This document shows positions 7,479-15,613 of a DNA stretch of 19,980 nt, one piece after another; the stretch's first letter is position 1, and each line of letters opens with the position of its first letter. Source of the stretch: JAAYDH01 sp964345825 (GTDB lineage: Bacteria > Bacillota_I > Bacilli_A > RFN20 > CAG-826). Made by a program: the position numbers and the translations under genes. The stretch spans positions 1 to 19,980 of the forward strand of contig CAYFSI010000020.1 of the NCBI GenBank assembly GCA_964345825.1, read 5' to 3'. A model generated the notes under the pieces. The model worked only from the letters and a program-made list of their open reading frames with translations, searched no databases and was not told where the DNA came from.

Positions 7479-7506
7479 ATTATATTATTTTTTTAAATAA
7501 TGACCA
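7479..7506 (-). promoter_or_regulatory. Promoter of tRNA-Pro (minus strand)
   Basis: Read on the minus strand: TGGTCA (7506-7501), 16-nt spacer, TATAAT (7484-7479), ending 11 nt before the tRNA 5' end. The -10 is perfect; the -35 is weak. Confidence 0.55.
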
Positions 7507-7522
7507 CAAAAAAGTGTTATCA

Positions 7523-7551
7523 TTTCTAAAACTCTATTTATTTGATAGAAT
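7523..7551 (+). promoter_or_regulatory. Candidate extended -10 promoter of the uvrA operon
   Basis: TGA-TAGAAT (-10 at 7546-7551) is an extended -10 with only a poor -35 (TTTCTA, 7523-7528). The predicted start lies about 6 nt before the uvrA ATG at 7564. Confidence 0.4.
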
Positions 7552-7563
7552 AAATCAGCTGCT

Positions 7564-10401
7564 ATGAACAAGAAAATTATTATCAAAGGTGCTCGCGAGA
7601 ACAATCTTAAAAATATCGATCTAGAAATACCCAAGGAGTCCTTGGTTGTTTTTACTGGTCTTTCAGGTAGCGGCAAGACAACTTTAGCTTTTGACACAAT
7701 CTTCGCTGAAGGCCAAAGAAAATATATGGAATCGATGTCGAGCTATGCTCGTCAATTCCTTGGCAATTATGATAAACCTGATGTTGATTCTATCGATGGA
7801 TTGTCTCCAAGTATCGCCATTGATCAAAAGAGTGTCTCACATAATCCTCGTTCCACGGTGGGAACTGTCACAGAAATTTACGATTATTTGCGATTATTGT
7901 ATGGGCGTGTTGGAATTCCGTATTGTCCCGATCACCATATTCCGATTGTCTCTTTCTCGGTCAGCATGATGACCGATCAAGTTTTTGCCTATCCCCAAGG
8001 AACCAAAATTCAACTCCTATCTCCGGTTGTACATCACGAAAAAGGAACTCAAAAGGAAATCTTTGACAAAATAAGACAGAATGGATTCACTCGCTTAAGA
8101 GTGGATGGACAAATGATTGGTGTCGAAGAGATAACTGAATTAGATAAGAATAAAAAACACGATATTGATATTGTCATTGATCGTATTATTGTCAAACCTG
8201 AAGCGAGAAGTCGCATTTTTGAATCGATTGAAACAGCCCTTGATTGGTCTCATGGACTATTAATTATTTTGTCCGACTTTGAAGAAAAGATATTGAGCGA
8301 TCGCCACACCTGCCCAATATGTGGCTTTTCGATTCCTAAATTGGAACCGCGTCTATTCTCCTTCAATTCCCCGCTTGGATGTTGCCCGGATTGTAAAGGT
8401 TTAGGTATTAAAAGGGAAGTTGACCCTCGTCTACTTGTTTCGAGAACTGATTTATCAATCAATGGCGGGGCGATTGAATATTACAAGCACATGGTGGGCT
8501 CTCAAAACCTTGAATGGCAAGAATTCACTTTGCTTTGCAAATTGTACAATATTCCGATGAATGTTCCTTTTAATGAACTCACTGAAGAACAAAAGCACAT
8601 CATCTTTTATGGTTCACCCGATGTTCATAAATATGCTTTAAAATCTTCCTCGGGAAATATTAATAATCGAATTGGATATATCGAAGGTGTCAAAAACCGT
8701 ATCGAAAGACTATACGCGGAAACAACATCCGACTGGATGAGAGAGTATTATGTTAAATTCCTCCATGATACAGAGTGCACGACTTGCCATGGTTCAAGAT
8801 TAAACAAAGAAGCTCTCGCTGTTTTAATCGACAACAAAAATATTTATGAGGTATCAACTCTGCAAATTAGAGATTTGCGAGACTGGATTCTTCAGTTGCC
8901 AAGCAAATTAACCCAAAATCAAAACGATATTGCTCGACTTGTTCTTAAAGAGATTGAGAATCGAACTACTTTCTTGTGCGATGTGGGATTGGAATATCTC
9001 ACCTTGTCTCGCATGGCGATGACCCTTTCTGGAGGTGAATCACAACGAATAAGACTAGCTACTCAAATTGGCTCGAAATTAACGGGCATTTTATATGTTT
9101 TAGATGAGCCATCGATTGGGCTTCATCAACGAGATAGCGAAAAATTAATCAAAACTTTACGTGAAATGCGCGATTTAGGTAACACCCTTATTGTTGTTGA
9201 ACATGATGAAGAGATGATTCGAAGCGCTGACTATATTGTCGATATTGGACCAGGAGCCGGGATCCATGGCGGACAAGTCGTTGCGACTGGTTCAGTATCT
9301 GATATTGAAAAGAACCCCGACAGCATAACGGGACAATATCTAGCTCATAAGAAATTTATTTCTATTCCTTCAAAACGAAAGAAAGGAAACGGAAAATTCA
9401 TTGAAATTCGCGGTGCAACCTGCCACAATCTAAAAAACGTGAATGTCGATTTTCCTTTAGGAACTTTCACTGTTGTTACAGGTGTTTCCGGAAGCGGGAA
9501 ATCCTCTTTAGTGAATCAAACATTATTCATGCACTTGAGAAAACATTTGTCAAATGAGGATGTCCAAGCCGGTGCAGTTGAATCAATCAGCGGGTTTGAA
9601 TATATCGATAAAGTGGTCGATGTCTCTCAAGAGCCAATTGGCCGCACTCCTCGAAGTAACCCCGCTACTTATGTCAAACTATTTGACAGCATCCGAGAGT
9701 TATTTGCTGAAACAGTGGAAGCTAAAGCTCGTGGCTTTAACAAAGGAAGATTTTCCTTCAATGTCATTGGAGGTCGATGTGAAGAATGCCAAGGAGCGGG
9801 AATTGTTCGTATTCCAATGAACTTCTTGCCGGATGTCTATGTGAAATGCGATTCCTGTGGTGGAAAACGTTACAACGAAGAAACCTTACAAGTAACTTAT
9901 AAAGGCAAAAACATCTATGATATTCTCGAAATGACCGTTGAAAACGCTCTCGATTTCTTTAGCAATCGTCCATCTTTAAAAAAGCGAGTTCAAACTCTCT
10001 ATGATGTGGGGCTAAATTATATTAAGTTAGGTCAACCAGCGACCACCCTTTCAGGAGGAGAAGCGCAGCGCGTTAAATTAGCGGCTGAACTTCAAAAAAG
10101 ACCAACTGGAAAGACTGTCTATATTCTCGATGAACCAACCACCGGTTTGCATACTGATGATGTCGGAAGACTATTGAAGATTCTCCAAAGATTAGTTGAA
10201 CATGGCGACACCGTTATTGTAATTGAACATAATTTAGATATTATAAAAGCAGCGGACTATATCATTGATTTAGGGCCAGATGGTGGAGATGGTGGTGGTC
10301 AAGTCGTGGCAACTGGTACTCCCGAAGAAGTGAGTGAAAACCCTCATTCTTACACTGGTCTCTATCTCAAAAAGGTTTTAAAGAAAGGACAGTATGAATA
10401 A
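7564..10401 (+). CDS. uvrA: Excinuclease ABC subunit A
   Basis: The DNA-damage recognition ATPase of nucleotide excision repair, working as a dimer with UvrB in the cytoplasm. Its 945 residues are the full family length. Visible features: opening GARENNLKNIDLEIP, first Walker A GLSGSGKT near residues 33-40, then the DTIFAEGQRKYMESMSSYARQ region, CPICG...CPDCKGLG zinc module near 255-283, ABC signature LSGGESQRIRLA near 487, first Walker B ILYVLDEPS, second Walker A GVSGSGKSS near 643, C-terminal zinc finger CEECQGAG...CDSCGG, second signature LSGGEAQRVKLA and ILDEPTTGLH. The start at ATG 7564 fits the family N-terminus exactly, yet no Shine-Dalgarno sequence precedes it. It is the first gene of a seven-gene operon; its last bases overlap lgt. 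uvrB is not in the window. Confidence 0.97.
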   Translation: MNKKIIIKGARENNLKNIDLEIPKESLVVFTGLSGSGKTTLAFDTIFAEGQRKYMESMSSYARQFLGNYDKPDVDSIDGLSPSIAIDQKSVSHNPRSTVGTVTEIYDYLRLLYGRVGIPYCPDHHIPIVSFSVSMMTDQVFAYPQGTKIQLLSPVVHHEKGTQKEIFDKIRQNGFTRLRVDGQMIGVEEITELDKNKKHDIDIVIDRIIVKPEARSRIFESIETALDWSHGLLIILSDFEEKILSDRHTCPICGFSIPKLEPRLFSFNSPLGCCPDCKGLGIKREVDPRLLVSRTDLSINGGAIEYYKHMVGSQNLEWQEFTLLCKLYNIPMNVPFNELTEEQKHIIFYGSPDVHKYALKSSSGNINNRIGYIEGVKNRIERLYAETTSDWMREYYVKFLHDTECTTCHGSRLNKEALAVLIDNKNIYEVSTLQIRDLRDWILQLPSKLTQNQNDIARLVLKEIENRTTFLCDVGLEYLTLSRMAMTLSGGESQRIRLATQIGSKLTGILYVLDEPSIGLHQRDSEKLIKTLREMRDLGNTLIVVEHDEEMIRSADYIVDIGPGAGIHGGQVVATGSVSDIEKNPDSITGQYLAHKKFISIPSKRKKGNGKFIEIRGATCHNLKNVNVDFPLGTFTVVTGVSGSGKSSLVNQTLFMHLRKHLSNEDVQAGAVESISGFEYIDKVVDVSQEPIGRTPRSNPATYVKLFDSIRELFAETVEAKARGFNKGRFSFNVIGGRCEECQGAGIVRIPMNFLPDVYVKCDSCGGKRYNEETLQVTYKGKNIYDILEMTVENALDFFSNRPSLKKRVQTLYDVGLNYIKLGQPATTLSGGEAQRVKLAAELQKRPTGKTVYILDEPTTGLHTDDVGRLLKILQRLVEHGDTVIVIEHNLDIIKAADYIIDLGPDGGDGGGQVVATGTPEEVSENPHSYTGLYLKKVLKKGQYE

Positions 10402-11950
10402 TATGAATATTGTTGGATTAATCTTTTTTATCATTTTTCTTCTAGGCGCGATTGTCATCTTTGTTCTTGGCCTTCTCAATGTTAAAAAAAGCATTAAAGG
10501 TAAAGGAGAAGTGTTATCATATGCCACTTTGACCAAGCGAATTCTCTTTTATAGTATCGCCTTTGCAGTTAGTTTCATGACTGCCCTCATGTTTATCTAT
10601 TTAATGAATAACATTGAAGCCAAGTGGTTTGAATATGTCGCGGCAAGTGTCGGCGGATTAATCTTTGGCGGTAGTTTATTCTTAGCTGTCCATTTTTTTA
10701 TCTTCCATTATTATGGAAAAGATATCAATTCTACCTTAGATAAATGGCTTTTTAGGGGATTGATTTTCTTTTCAGTTACCACTTTTGTCTTTTTATTTAT
10801 CACTTTAGAAGGCTTTGCTGATTACATAAACCTAACCACGCCATTATCGAATGGCATTAATTTTACTGAAGGATGGGCATATCCTGGAAACTTTGGACCA
10901 GACACTAATATTGCCTGGTATGCATTATGTATTCTCACCGGGGCAGGAATTGTCTACTTTTACTGCGATCACAGGATGTATCAACAATATGGTAAGCACG
11001 GGATTTTGGAATCGACATTTTTAGTTGCTTTCCCAGCCGGTGTTATTGGAGCGCGAATATTCTATGTTCTTGGTCAATGGAGTGACTTTGCTAGTGATCC
11101 AATTACCATGTTCTATATTTGGGATGGTGGATTAACCATTCTTGGTGGAGCATTAACTGGCATTGTTGTCGGCGTTTTATGGTTCATGTGGCGAAATAAA
11201 GGTTACAACATATTCATCGTTGCTGATATTGCCTTACCTTCCATTCTCATCGCTCAAGCAGTCGGACGCTGGGGTAATTTCTTTAACTGCGAAGTTCATG
11301 GCATAGAAATGAGCGGTGAATATTGGCGTTGGTTACCAAAGATTATTTATAACAATATTCAATTTGGCCATGATGGATACGCGAGTTTGGTGGTAGAGGG
11401 AAATGTCTTTGTTCCCTTATTCTTAATTGAAGGTGCGATTAACTTGCTTGGGTTCTTCCTTTTAGCTTATCTGTTTGGAAAGAAACTTCGACTCCATACT
11501 GCTTTTGGTGATTTAGCCTTTGGCTATTTCATTTGGTATGGTCTCACTAGAGCAATTATGGAGCCTCTCCGCGATAGCCGATACATTATGGATAGTTTTT
11601 GGAGTTGGTCCTGGTCCCTTGCTTTCATTATCGCGGGTGCCTTAGGAATCATTTTAAATCACACAATTCGCAACGCGATAAATAATAAAAAGGGCTTTTT
11701 AAAACCTCAAGAAAACTGGTTTAAAACAGGCTTATTTACTTCTATTGTTTTTGCCACTTTAGGCATTTCGATGGTCATCATTTCAAGCATCATGATTGCA
11801 TCAAGTTCTCAAATCCTCCAAGTTGGTTTTTCAACTTTTAACTCAGGCTTAATTATATTAACTTTGGGAATTAGTTTGCTGGGATGCCTCGCTATTTCTA
11901 TTCCTTATGCAATTCGTGGCCATCGCGAAATAAAAAGGGTCCATGCCTAG
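10394..11950 (+). CDS. lgt: Prolipoprotein diacylglyceryl transferase, expanded form
   Basis: Membrane enzyme that transfers diacylglycerol from phosphatidylglycerol to the lipobox cysteine of prelipoproteins. The Lgt signature GRWGNFFNCEVHG is at residues 291-303 (R292, N295, E300 match E. coli R143, N146, E151), and Y382, R386 and E390 match Y235, R239 and E243. Y176 fits E. coli Y26. The position of E. coli H103 is Leu250 (in WDGGLTILGG). At 518 residues it is far longer than the usual 260-300. The first ~150 residues hold four extra hydrophobic segments (about 5-28, 48-71, 80-106, 119-142), and two more segments follow the core (about 445-468 and 482-506). The start overlaps the end of uvrA by 8 nt; ATG 10403 is an alternative. 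AAAGGA lies just upstream. Followed by ppaX, as in Bacillus. Confidence 0.92.
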   Translation: MNNMNIVGLIFFIIFLLGAIVIFVLGLLNVKKSIKGKGEVLSYATLTKRILFYSIAFAVSFMTALMFIYLMNNIEAKWFEYVAASVGGLIFGGSLFLAVHFFIFHYYGKDINSTLDKWLFRGLIFFSVTTFVFLFITLEGFADYINLTTPLSNGINFTEGWAYPGNFGPDTNIAWYALCILTGAGIVYFYCDHRMYQQYGKHGILESTFLVAFPAGVIGARIFYVLGQWSDFASDPITMFYIWDGGLTILGGALTGIVVGVLWFMWRNKGYNIFIVADIALPSILIAQAVGRWGNFFNCEVHGIEMSGEYWRWLPKIIYNNIQFGHDGYASLVVEGNVFVPLFLIEGAINLLGFFLLAYLFGKKLRLHTAFGDLAFGYFIWYGLTRAIMEPLRDSRYIMDSFWSWSWSLAFIIAGALGIILNHTIRNAINNKKGFLKPQENWFKTGLFTSIVFATLGISMVIISSIMIASSSQILQVGFSTFNSGLIILTLGISLLGCLAISIPYAIRGHREIKRVHA

Positions 11951-12602
11951 AAAATATGACGTTATTTTATTCGATATGGACGGCACACTCATTGATACGG
12001 ATGAGCTAATCGCCCAAACTTTCTTTTGCCTTTACGATAAATACAACAATGGGAAACGGGCAACCCGTGAAGAGATGGTGTATTTTTCTGGTCCTCCAAT
12101 TAGGGAGACTTTAGCCAAAGAATTTCCGCATGTTGATCTTGAACATTTGTTTCAAGATTTTCATGATATCTCTTGGCGGCTTTATCCCCAGTATCTCAAG
12201 TCTTTTCCTTTCGTTAAAAAAACTTTAATCGAACTAAAAAAAGATCGGTACCTTTTGGGAATTGTTACCAACAAAATGCATGGCACAACCGAATATTGTT
12301 TGGAACTTCTCGATATGCAAAACATATTTGATGTCATCATCGGCATTGACGATGTGGGTCATCCAAAACCATATCCAGAAGGAATTTTTAAGGCGATGAA
12401 TATATTAAATCAACCCGAAAAAAAGAAAGTGTTGTATATTGGAGATAATGCCTCTGATTTTTTGACAAGTCAAAACGCGGGAATTGATTGTGGATTAATC
12501 ACATGGGGTCCTAGAACTATCAGCAGTTCTTTGAAACCAAAATATTTGATAAAATCATTTTATAATCTAAAGGAGGTCCTCGAAAATGAATCGTCAATAT
12601 GA
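11943..12602 (+). CDS. ppaX: HAD-family pyrophosphatase, PpaX type
   Basis: 219 residues. HAD motif I FDMDGTLID has nucleophile D11 and D13, motif II is GIVTNK near residue 101, motif III Lys is in HPKPYPEG, and motif IV is IGDNASD near 168. A helical cap lies between motifs I and II and contains FSGPPIRETL, close to the FIGPPL segment of Bacillus subtilis PpaX. PpaX hydrolyses the pyrophosphate released when HPrK/P dephosphorylates HPr(Ser-P); here the position after lgt supports the assignment, but no hprK gene is beside it, so a general phosphoglycolate-phosphatase-like role remains possible. The start overlaps lgt by 8 nt with AAAAGGG just upstream. The gene ends in TGA, showing that UGA is a stop codon here. 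Confidence 0.8.
   Translation: MPRKYDVILFDMDGTLIDTDELIAQTFFCLYDKYNNGKRATREEMVYFSGPPIRETLAKEFPHVDLEHLFQDFHDISWRLYPQYLKSFPFVKKTLIELKKDRYLLGIVTNKMHGTTEYCLELLDMQNIFDVIIGIDDVGHPKPYPEGIFKAMNILNQPEKKKVLYIGDNASDFLTSQNAGIDCGLITWGPRTISSSLKPKYLIKSFYNLKEVLENESSI
12569..12577 (+). promoter_or_regulatory. Near-perfect ribosome binding site of trxB inside ppaX
   Basis: AAAGGAGGT is complementary to the 3' end of 16S rRNA and sits 8 nt before the trxB ATG at 12586, within the ppaX coding sequence. TATAAT at 12561-12566 directly precedes it, but no matching -35 is seen, so an internal promoter is only a possibility. Confidence 0.7.
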
Positions 12603-13503
12603 TGCTCTTATTATTGGATGTGGTCCATGCGGAATTGGCGCGGCTTTAAAACTAAAAGAAGCCGGTTTTAAAATCGCAATCATTGAAAGAAGCACTCCTG
12701 GAGGAAAAGTTAATATCGCTCCTCGTGTTGATAACTATCCAGGCTTTACTAAGATAAGTGGTCCTGATTTAGCCTATGCCTTTTTTGAAAGAGTGAATAA
12801 TGCTGGAATTGAGATTCTCGGAGAGAACTTACTATCTTTAGATAAACATGGTGATGCTTTTACTCTTGTTACTGATCGAGAAACCTATGAAGCGAAGGTT
12901 GTTTTGATTGCTTCTGGAACCAAAGAAAAGAAACTTGGTTTCTATAATGAAGATACTTTAATTGGTCGTGGGATATCTTATTGTGCTCTTTGTGATGGTC
13001 ACTTTTTTAAAGGATTACCCATCGCCGTTATCGGAGGAGGCAATTCTGCTCTTAAAGAATCACTTCATCTTTCTCGTTTGGTTTCTCATCTCTACCTCAT
13101 TCATCGCCGAAATGAATTTCGGGGAAGCGATGCTAATCTCGAGGAATTAAAGCAAATGCCCAATGTGACGATTTTAACTCCCTATATCCCATTAGAGATT
13201 ATGCAAAATGATCGAGTAACTGGCCTAAAAATTAAAAATGTTGAAACTCAAGAAGAAAAAATCCTGCAAATTGATGGTCTTTTTCCTCTCATTGGTCAAA
13301 TTCCCAACACGCAATTTGTAAAAATACCAGGAGTCCTTGATGAGCAAGGAAATATTCCTGTTGATAAAAAAATGATGACTTCTGTACCGGGATTATATGC
13401 CGGGGGAGATGTCTTGCCTCGATTATTAAGGCAAATCTATTTAGCAGAGCACGATGGAATGGTCGCTGCCCGCTCAATTATCGAATACTTGAAAGGAGCT
13501 TAA
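12586..13503 (+). CDS. trxB: Thioredoxin reductase (NADPH)
   Basis: Flavoenzyme that passes electrons from NADPH to thioredoxin; 305 residues, the usual size of the low-molecular-weight class. FAD-binding GCGPCGIGAA is at residues 11-20 (Cys in place of the common Ala/Ser), the redox-active pair is C133-A-L-C136 in YCALCDGHFF, NADPH-binding GGGNSA starts near 150, the phosphate-binding HRRNEFRG is at 173-180, and the C-terminal AGGDVLPRLLRQIYLAEHDG is the FAD motif. Since all cofactor and redox motifs are intact it should be active. Its first 17 nt overlap the 3' end of ppaX, with a strong AAAGGAGGT site, so it is translated independently. It belongs to the conserved lgt-ppaX-trxB-rapZ-whiA neighbourhood. 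Confidence 0.95.
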   Translation: MNRQYDALIIGCGPCGIGAALKLKEAGFKIAIIERSTPGGKVNIAPRVDNYPGFTKISGPDLAYAFFERVNNAGIEILGENLLSLDKHGDAFTLVTDRETYEAKVVLIASGTKEKKLGFYNEDTLIGRGISYCALCDGHFFKGLPIAVIGGGNSALKESLHLSRLVSHLYLIHRRNEFRGSDANLEELKQMPNVTILTPYIPLEIMQNDRVTGLKIKNVETQEEKILQIDGLFPLIGQIPNTQFVKIPGVLDEQGNIPVDKKMMTSVPGLYAGGDVLPRLLRQIYLAEHDGMVAARSIIEYLKGA

Positions 13504-13505
13504 TT

Positions 13506-14369
13506 ATGTTTGAACTAATAATATTAACCGGACAATCAGGATCAGGAATTACTTCTTCGAAATACGTATTAGAAGAGTTGGGTTATTACATTGTTGAAAA
13601 CATCCCTTATGATGCGACCGAAGCCGTCCTTCAATCATTCGTTAATGGAGTTTATAAAACCAAAAAATTTTGTCTTATTGTCTCGCTCTTTGAAGCTAAA
13701 AAAATACTTGAGTTGGCCAAGAGCAACTCACAATTCTTCACCCGCTTAATTTTGCTCACCGCCGACCCAATTGAAATCGAACGGAGATATCGCTTGAGCC
13801 GTCACGTCCACCCGCGCTGTTTCATTAAAAAAATCCCTCTCGAAAAAGCTATTGAATTAGATTTTAAGGAAAGAAATACCCTTTTCCAAGATGCGGATAT
13901 TTACATTGACACGACATCACTTAGTATCAAAGCCTTTCGCTTTAATCTCTATAACCGCTTGTCCAACCATATCGGGGATAACATCACAACGATATCCTTT
14001 ATCTCTTTCGGATATAAAAATGGAACTCCTTTGGATCTCGATATGATTTTTGATGTTCGTGATATCCCTAACCCATTTTGGGTTGATAGTCTTAAATCTT
14101 TAAATGGCCTCGACGAACCTGTCATTGAGTACATGAAATCCTTTCCTATCACCCAGGAGATTATCGATAACATCGTCAAATTCCTTGAATATCATCTTGA
14201 ATGCGTTCAGAAGACTGGTCGGCCAATTTACAATATTGGCATAGCTTGTAGTGGTGGTCAAAACCGCTCGACTTATGTCGCTGATTATTTAACTAAGCAT
14301 TTTAAAAAGTTGTACAAAACGGAGGCTTTTCACCGCGATTCTCCCGAATTGAATGAAGAAAATATATGA
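13506..14369 (+). CDS. rapZ: RapZ/YvcJ family protein with a degenerate Walker A motif
   Basis: RapZ (YvcJ) is an N-terminal P-loop nucleotidase joined to a C-terminal domain that, in E. coli, binds GlcN6P and small RNAs; it is linked to amino-sugar and envelope control. Length 287 is normal. The P-loop reads GQSGSGIT at residues 9-16: Ile15 stands where the ATP-binding Lys is expected. Other family marks remain: RRYRLSRHVHP near 93-103, the IDTTSLS segment near 134, FGYKNGTPLDLDMIFDVRDIPNP at about 168-190 and GLDEPV. The C-terminal signature is CSGGQNRS at 248-255 instead of CTGG(Q/K)HRS, so the conserved His is Asn. AAAGGAG precedes the ATG; the stop overlaps the whiA start (ATGA). The identity is secure, but nucleotide binding is doubtful. 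Confidence 0.93.
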   Translation: MFELIILTGQSGSGITSSKYVLEELGYYIVENIPYDATEAVLQSFVNGVYKTKKFCLIVSLFEAKKILELAKSNSQFFTRLILLTADPIEIERRYRLSRHVHPRCFIKKIPLEKAIELDFKERNTLFQDADIYIDTTSLSIKAFRFNLYNRLSNHIGDNITTISFISFGYKNGTPLDLDMIFDVRDIPNPFWVDSLKSLNGLDEPVIEYMKSFPITQEIIDNIVKFLEYHLECVQKTGRPIYNIGIACSGGQNRSTYVADYLTKHFKKLYKTEAFHRDSPELNEENI

Positions 14370-15313
14370 GAACAACCCAATCCTTTACTCAGCAAGTAAA
14401 AGATGAATTATGCCAAAATCAGTATGATTCTAAGGAGCGCTTAAGAGCCCTTCTTTCAGCGTACATTCGCATAAATGGGTCAGTTATTTTTCAACAAAAA
14501 CAAAGTTTATTGTCTCTAGAAACCGAAAACGCTAAAATTGCTAAATTTATTTATCAATCTATTAATCAGTTATATGAAGCCGATGCCCATCTTTCTTTTT
14601 ATAAGAATCAACGTAAAAGAACGACCTATGTCATCACTGTCAAAAACAAATCTGAACAGATAGTTGAAGATTTGGAAATCTCTTTCTTTGAAGGAAAGAT
14701 ATCCAAAAATATTGTCGCTAATGATGTGAGCATTGCTGGCTATCTCGCTGGAGCTTTCTTAGCATCGGGCTCTATCAACTCTCCAACGACTTCCAACTAT
14801 CATTTGGAAATCTCCCTGAATAGCGAGAATTATGCGAAATGGATGTCCCATCTTTTTGCTCGTTATAAAAATAGCAATATTGAACCAAAGGTTATCTTCC
14901 GCAGAGATAAATATGTCATCTATTTTAAAAAGAGCGACCAAATTGCAAACTTCCTTATCATTATCGGAGCGGTGGAAGCTTGTATGGAATTTGAAAACAT
15001 TCGCGTTGACCGCGATTTCGCCAATAACTCGAATCGTTTGACCAACCTAGACACTGCTAATATGAGCAAAATTTATGAGACCGCTCAACGTCAAATCAAT
15101 GAAATAAAAGTCATTGATTCTCGCTTAGGCTTGTCAAACATCGCAAACGAAAAAATAAGATTGTTGTGCGAAATAAGATTAGAAAATGATGCCGCCTCAC
15201 TCCAAGAATTATCGAATTTGCTTTCAGAGAGAATGAATAAAACCATTACTAAAAGTAATGTTAATCATTTATTTCGTGCCATTCATCAACTATTTGAGAG
15301 GGTGAGCGGATGA
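14366..15313 (+). CDS. whiA: Sporulation/division regulator WhiA
   Basis: DNA-binding protein of Gram-positive bacteria with an N-terminal LAGLIDADG-derived domain and a C-terminal helix-turn-helix; in Bacillus (YvcL) it affects cell division and chromosome segregation. Here 315 residues, the normal length. Visible marks: opening SFTQQVKDEL, GAFLASGSINSP near residue 130 with a YHLEIS strand after it, the FLIIIGAVEACMEFENIRV region near 195, and NRLTNLDTANMSKI near 220, followed by a conserved helical C-terminus. It overlaps rapZ by ATGA and ends in TGA, which in turn overlaps the start of the next gene. Translational coupling with rapZ is likely because only a weak GAAGAAAA lies upstream. 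The rapZ-whiA pair is widely conserved. Confidence 0.93.
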   Translation: MRTTQSFTQQVKDELCQNQYDSKERLRALLSAYIRINGSVIFQQKQSLLSLETENAKIAKFIYQSINQLYEADAHLSFYKNQRKRTTYVITVKNKSEQIVEDLEISFFEGKISKNIVANDVSIAGYLAGAFLASGSINSPTTSNYHLEISLNSENYAKWMSHLFARYKNSNIEPKVIFRRDKYVIYFKKSDQIANFLIIIGAVEACMEFENIRVDRDFANNSNRLTNLDTANMSKIYETAQRQINEIKVIDSRLGLSNIANEKIRLLCEIRLENDAASLQELSNLLSERMNKTITKSNVNHLFRAIHQLFERVSG

Positions 15314-15522
15314 CATCTTTTGAAATATTAGGCAAGCGAATTCGCCAGCTTCGTTTAAAAAAAGGATGGAATCAAGAAGCTCTCGCTTTTGAAGCTCAAG
15401 TTAACAAAAACTATATATCCGATTTAGAAAGAGGAGTGCGAAATCCATCTTTAACAATTCTAAAAAGAATTTCCCATGCTCTTGAAATATCTCTTTCCGA
15501 ATTATTTATTGGAATTGATTAA
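15310..15522 (+). CDS. Small XRE-family helix-turn-helix regulator
   Basis: 70 residues consisting of little more than one Cro/CI-type helix-turn-helix: GKRIRQLRLKKGWNQEALAF near residues 8-27, turn and recognition helix with YISDLERGVRNPS near 37-49, then TILKRISHALEISLSELF. Proteins of this kind act as dimeric DNA-binding repressors. There is no sensing or effector domain, so it either acts alone or with a partner not seen here. The ATG overlaps the whiA stop (ATGA) and it is the last gene of the uvrA operon. The whole protein is close to the short XRE regulators common in Bacillota; its targets are unknown. The gap promoter downstream, with its dyads, is an obvious but unproven candidate. 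Confidence 0.85.
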   Translation: MTSFEILGKRIRQLRLKKGWNQEALAFEAQVNKNYISDLERGVRNPSLTILKRISHALEISLSELFIGID

Positions 15523-15555
15523 TTGACTAATTCATTATTTTTTATCAACAAAGGC

Positions 15556-15580
15556 TCCCTTTTAAGGGGTTTAATCATTT
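15556..15580 (+). terminator. Weak terminator at the end of the uvrA-xre operon
   Basis: TCCCT (15556-15560), loop TTTA, AGGGG (15565-15569), then a T-rich but interrupted tail. The stem is short, so termination may be incomplete. Confidence 0.4.
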
Positions 15581-15583
15581 CAC

Positions 15584-15613
15584 TTGAAAATGAAATTATA
15601 TATAGTTTATACT
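15584..15613 (+). promoter_or_regulatory. Promoter of the gap-pgk-tpiA operon
   Basis: TTGAAA (15584-15589), 18-nt spacer, TATACT (15608-15613). The -10 lies in a perfect dyad ATATAGT-TTAT-ACTATAT (15600-15617), and the -35 lies in a second dyad ATTTCA-N8-TGAAAT (15577-15596). AAAGGAGG at 15627-15634 is the ribosome binding site of gap. Confidence 0.75.

Noticed and set aside
12600..15313. Mycoplasma-type code (UGA = Trp)
   Set aside because: ppaX, rapZ and whiA end at TGA exactly where their families end, and Trp codons in conserved positions are TGG.
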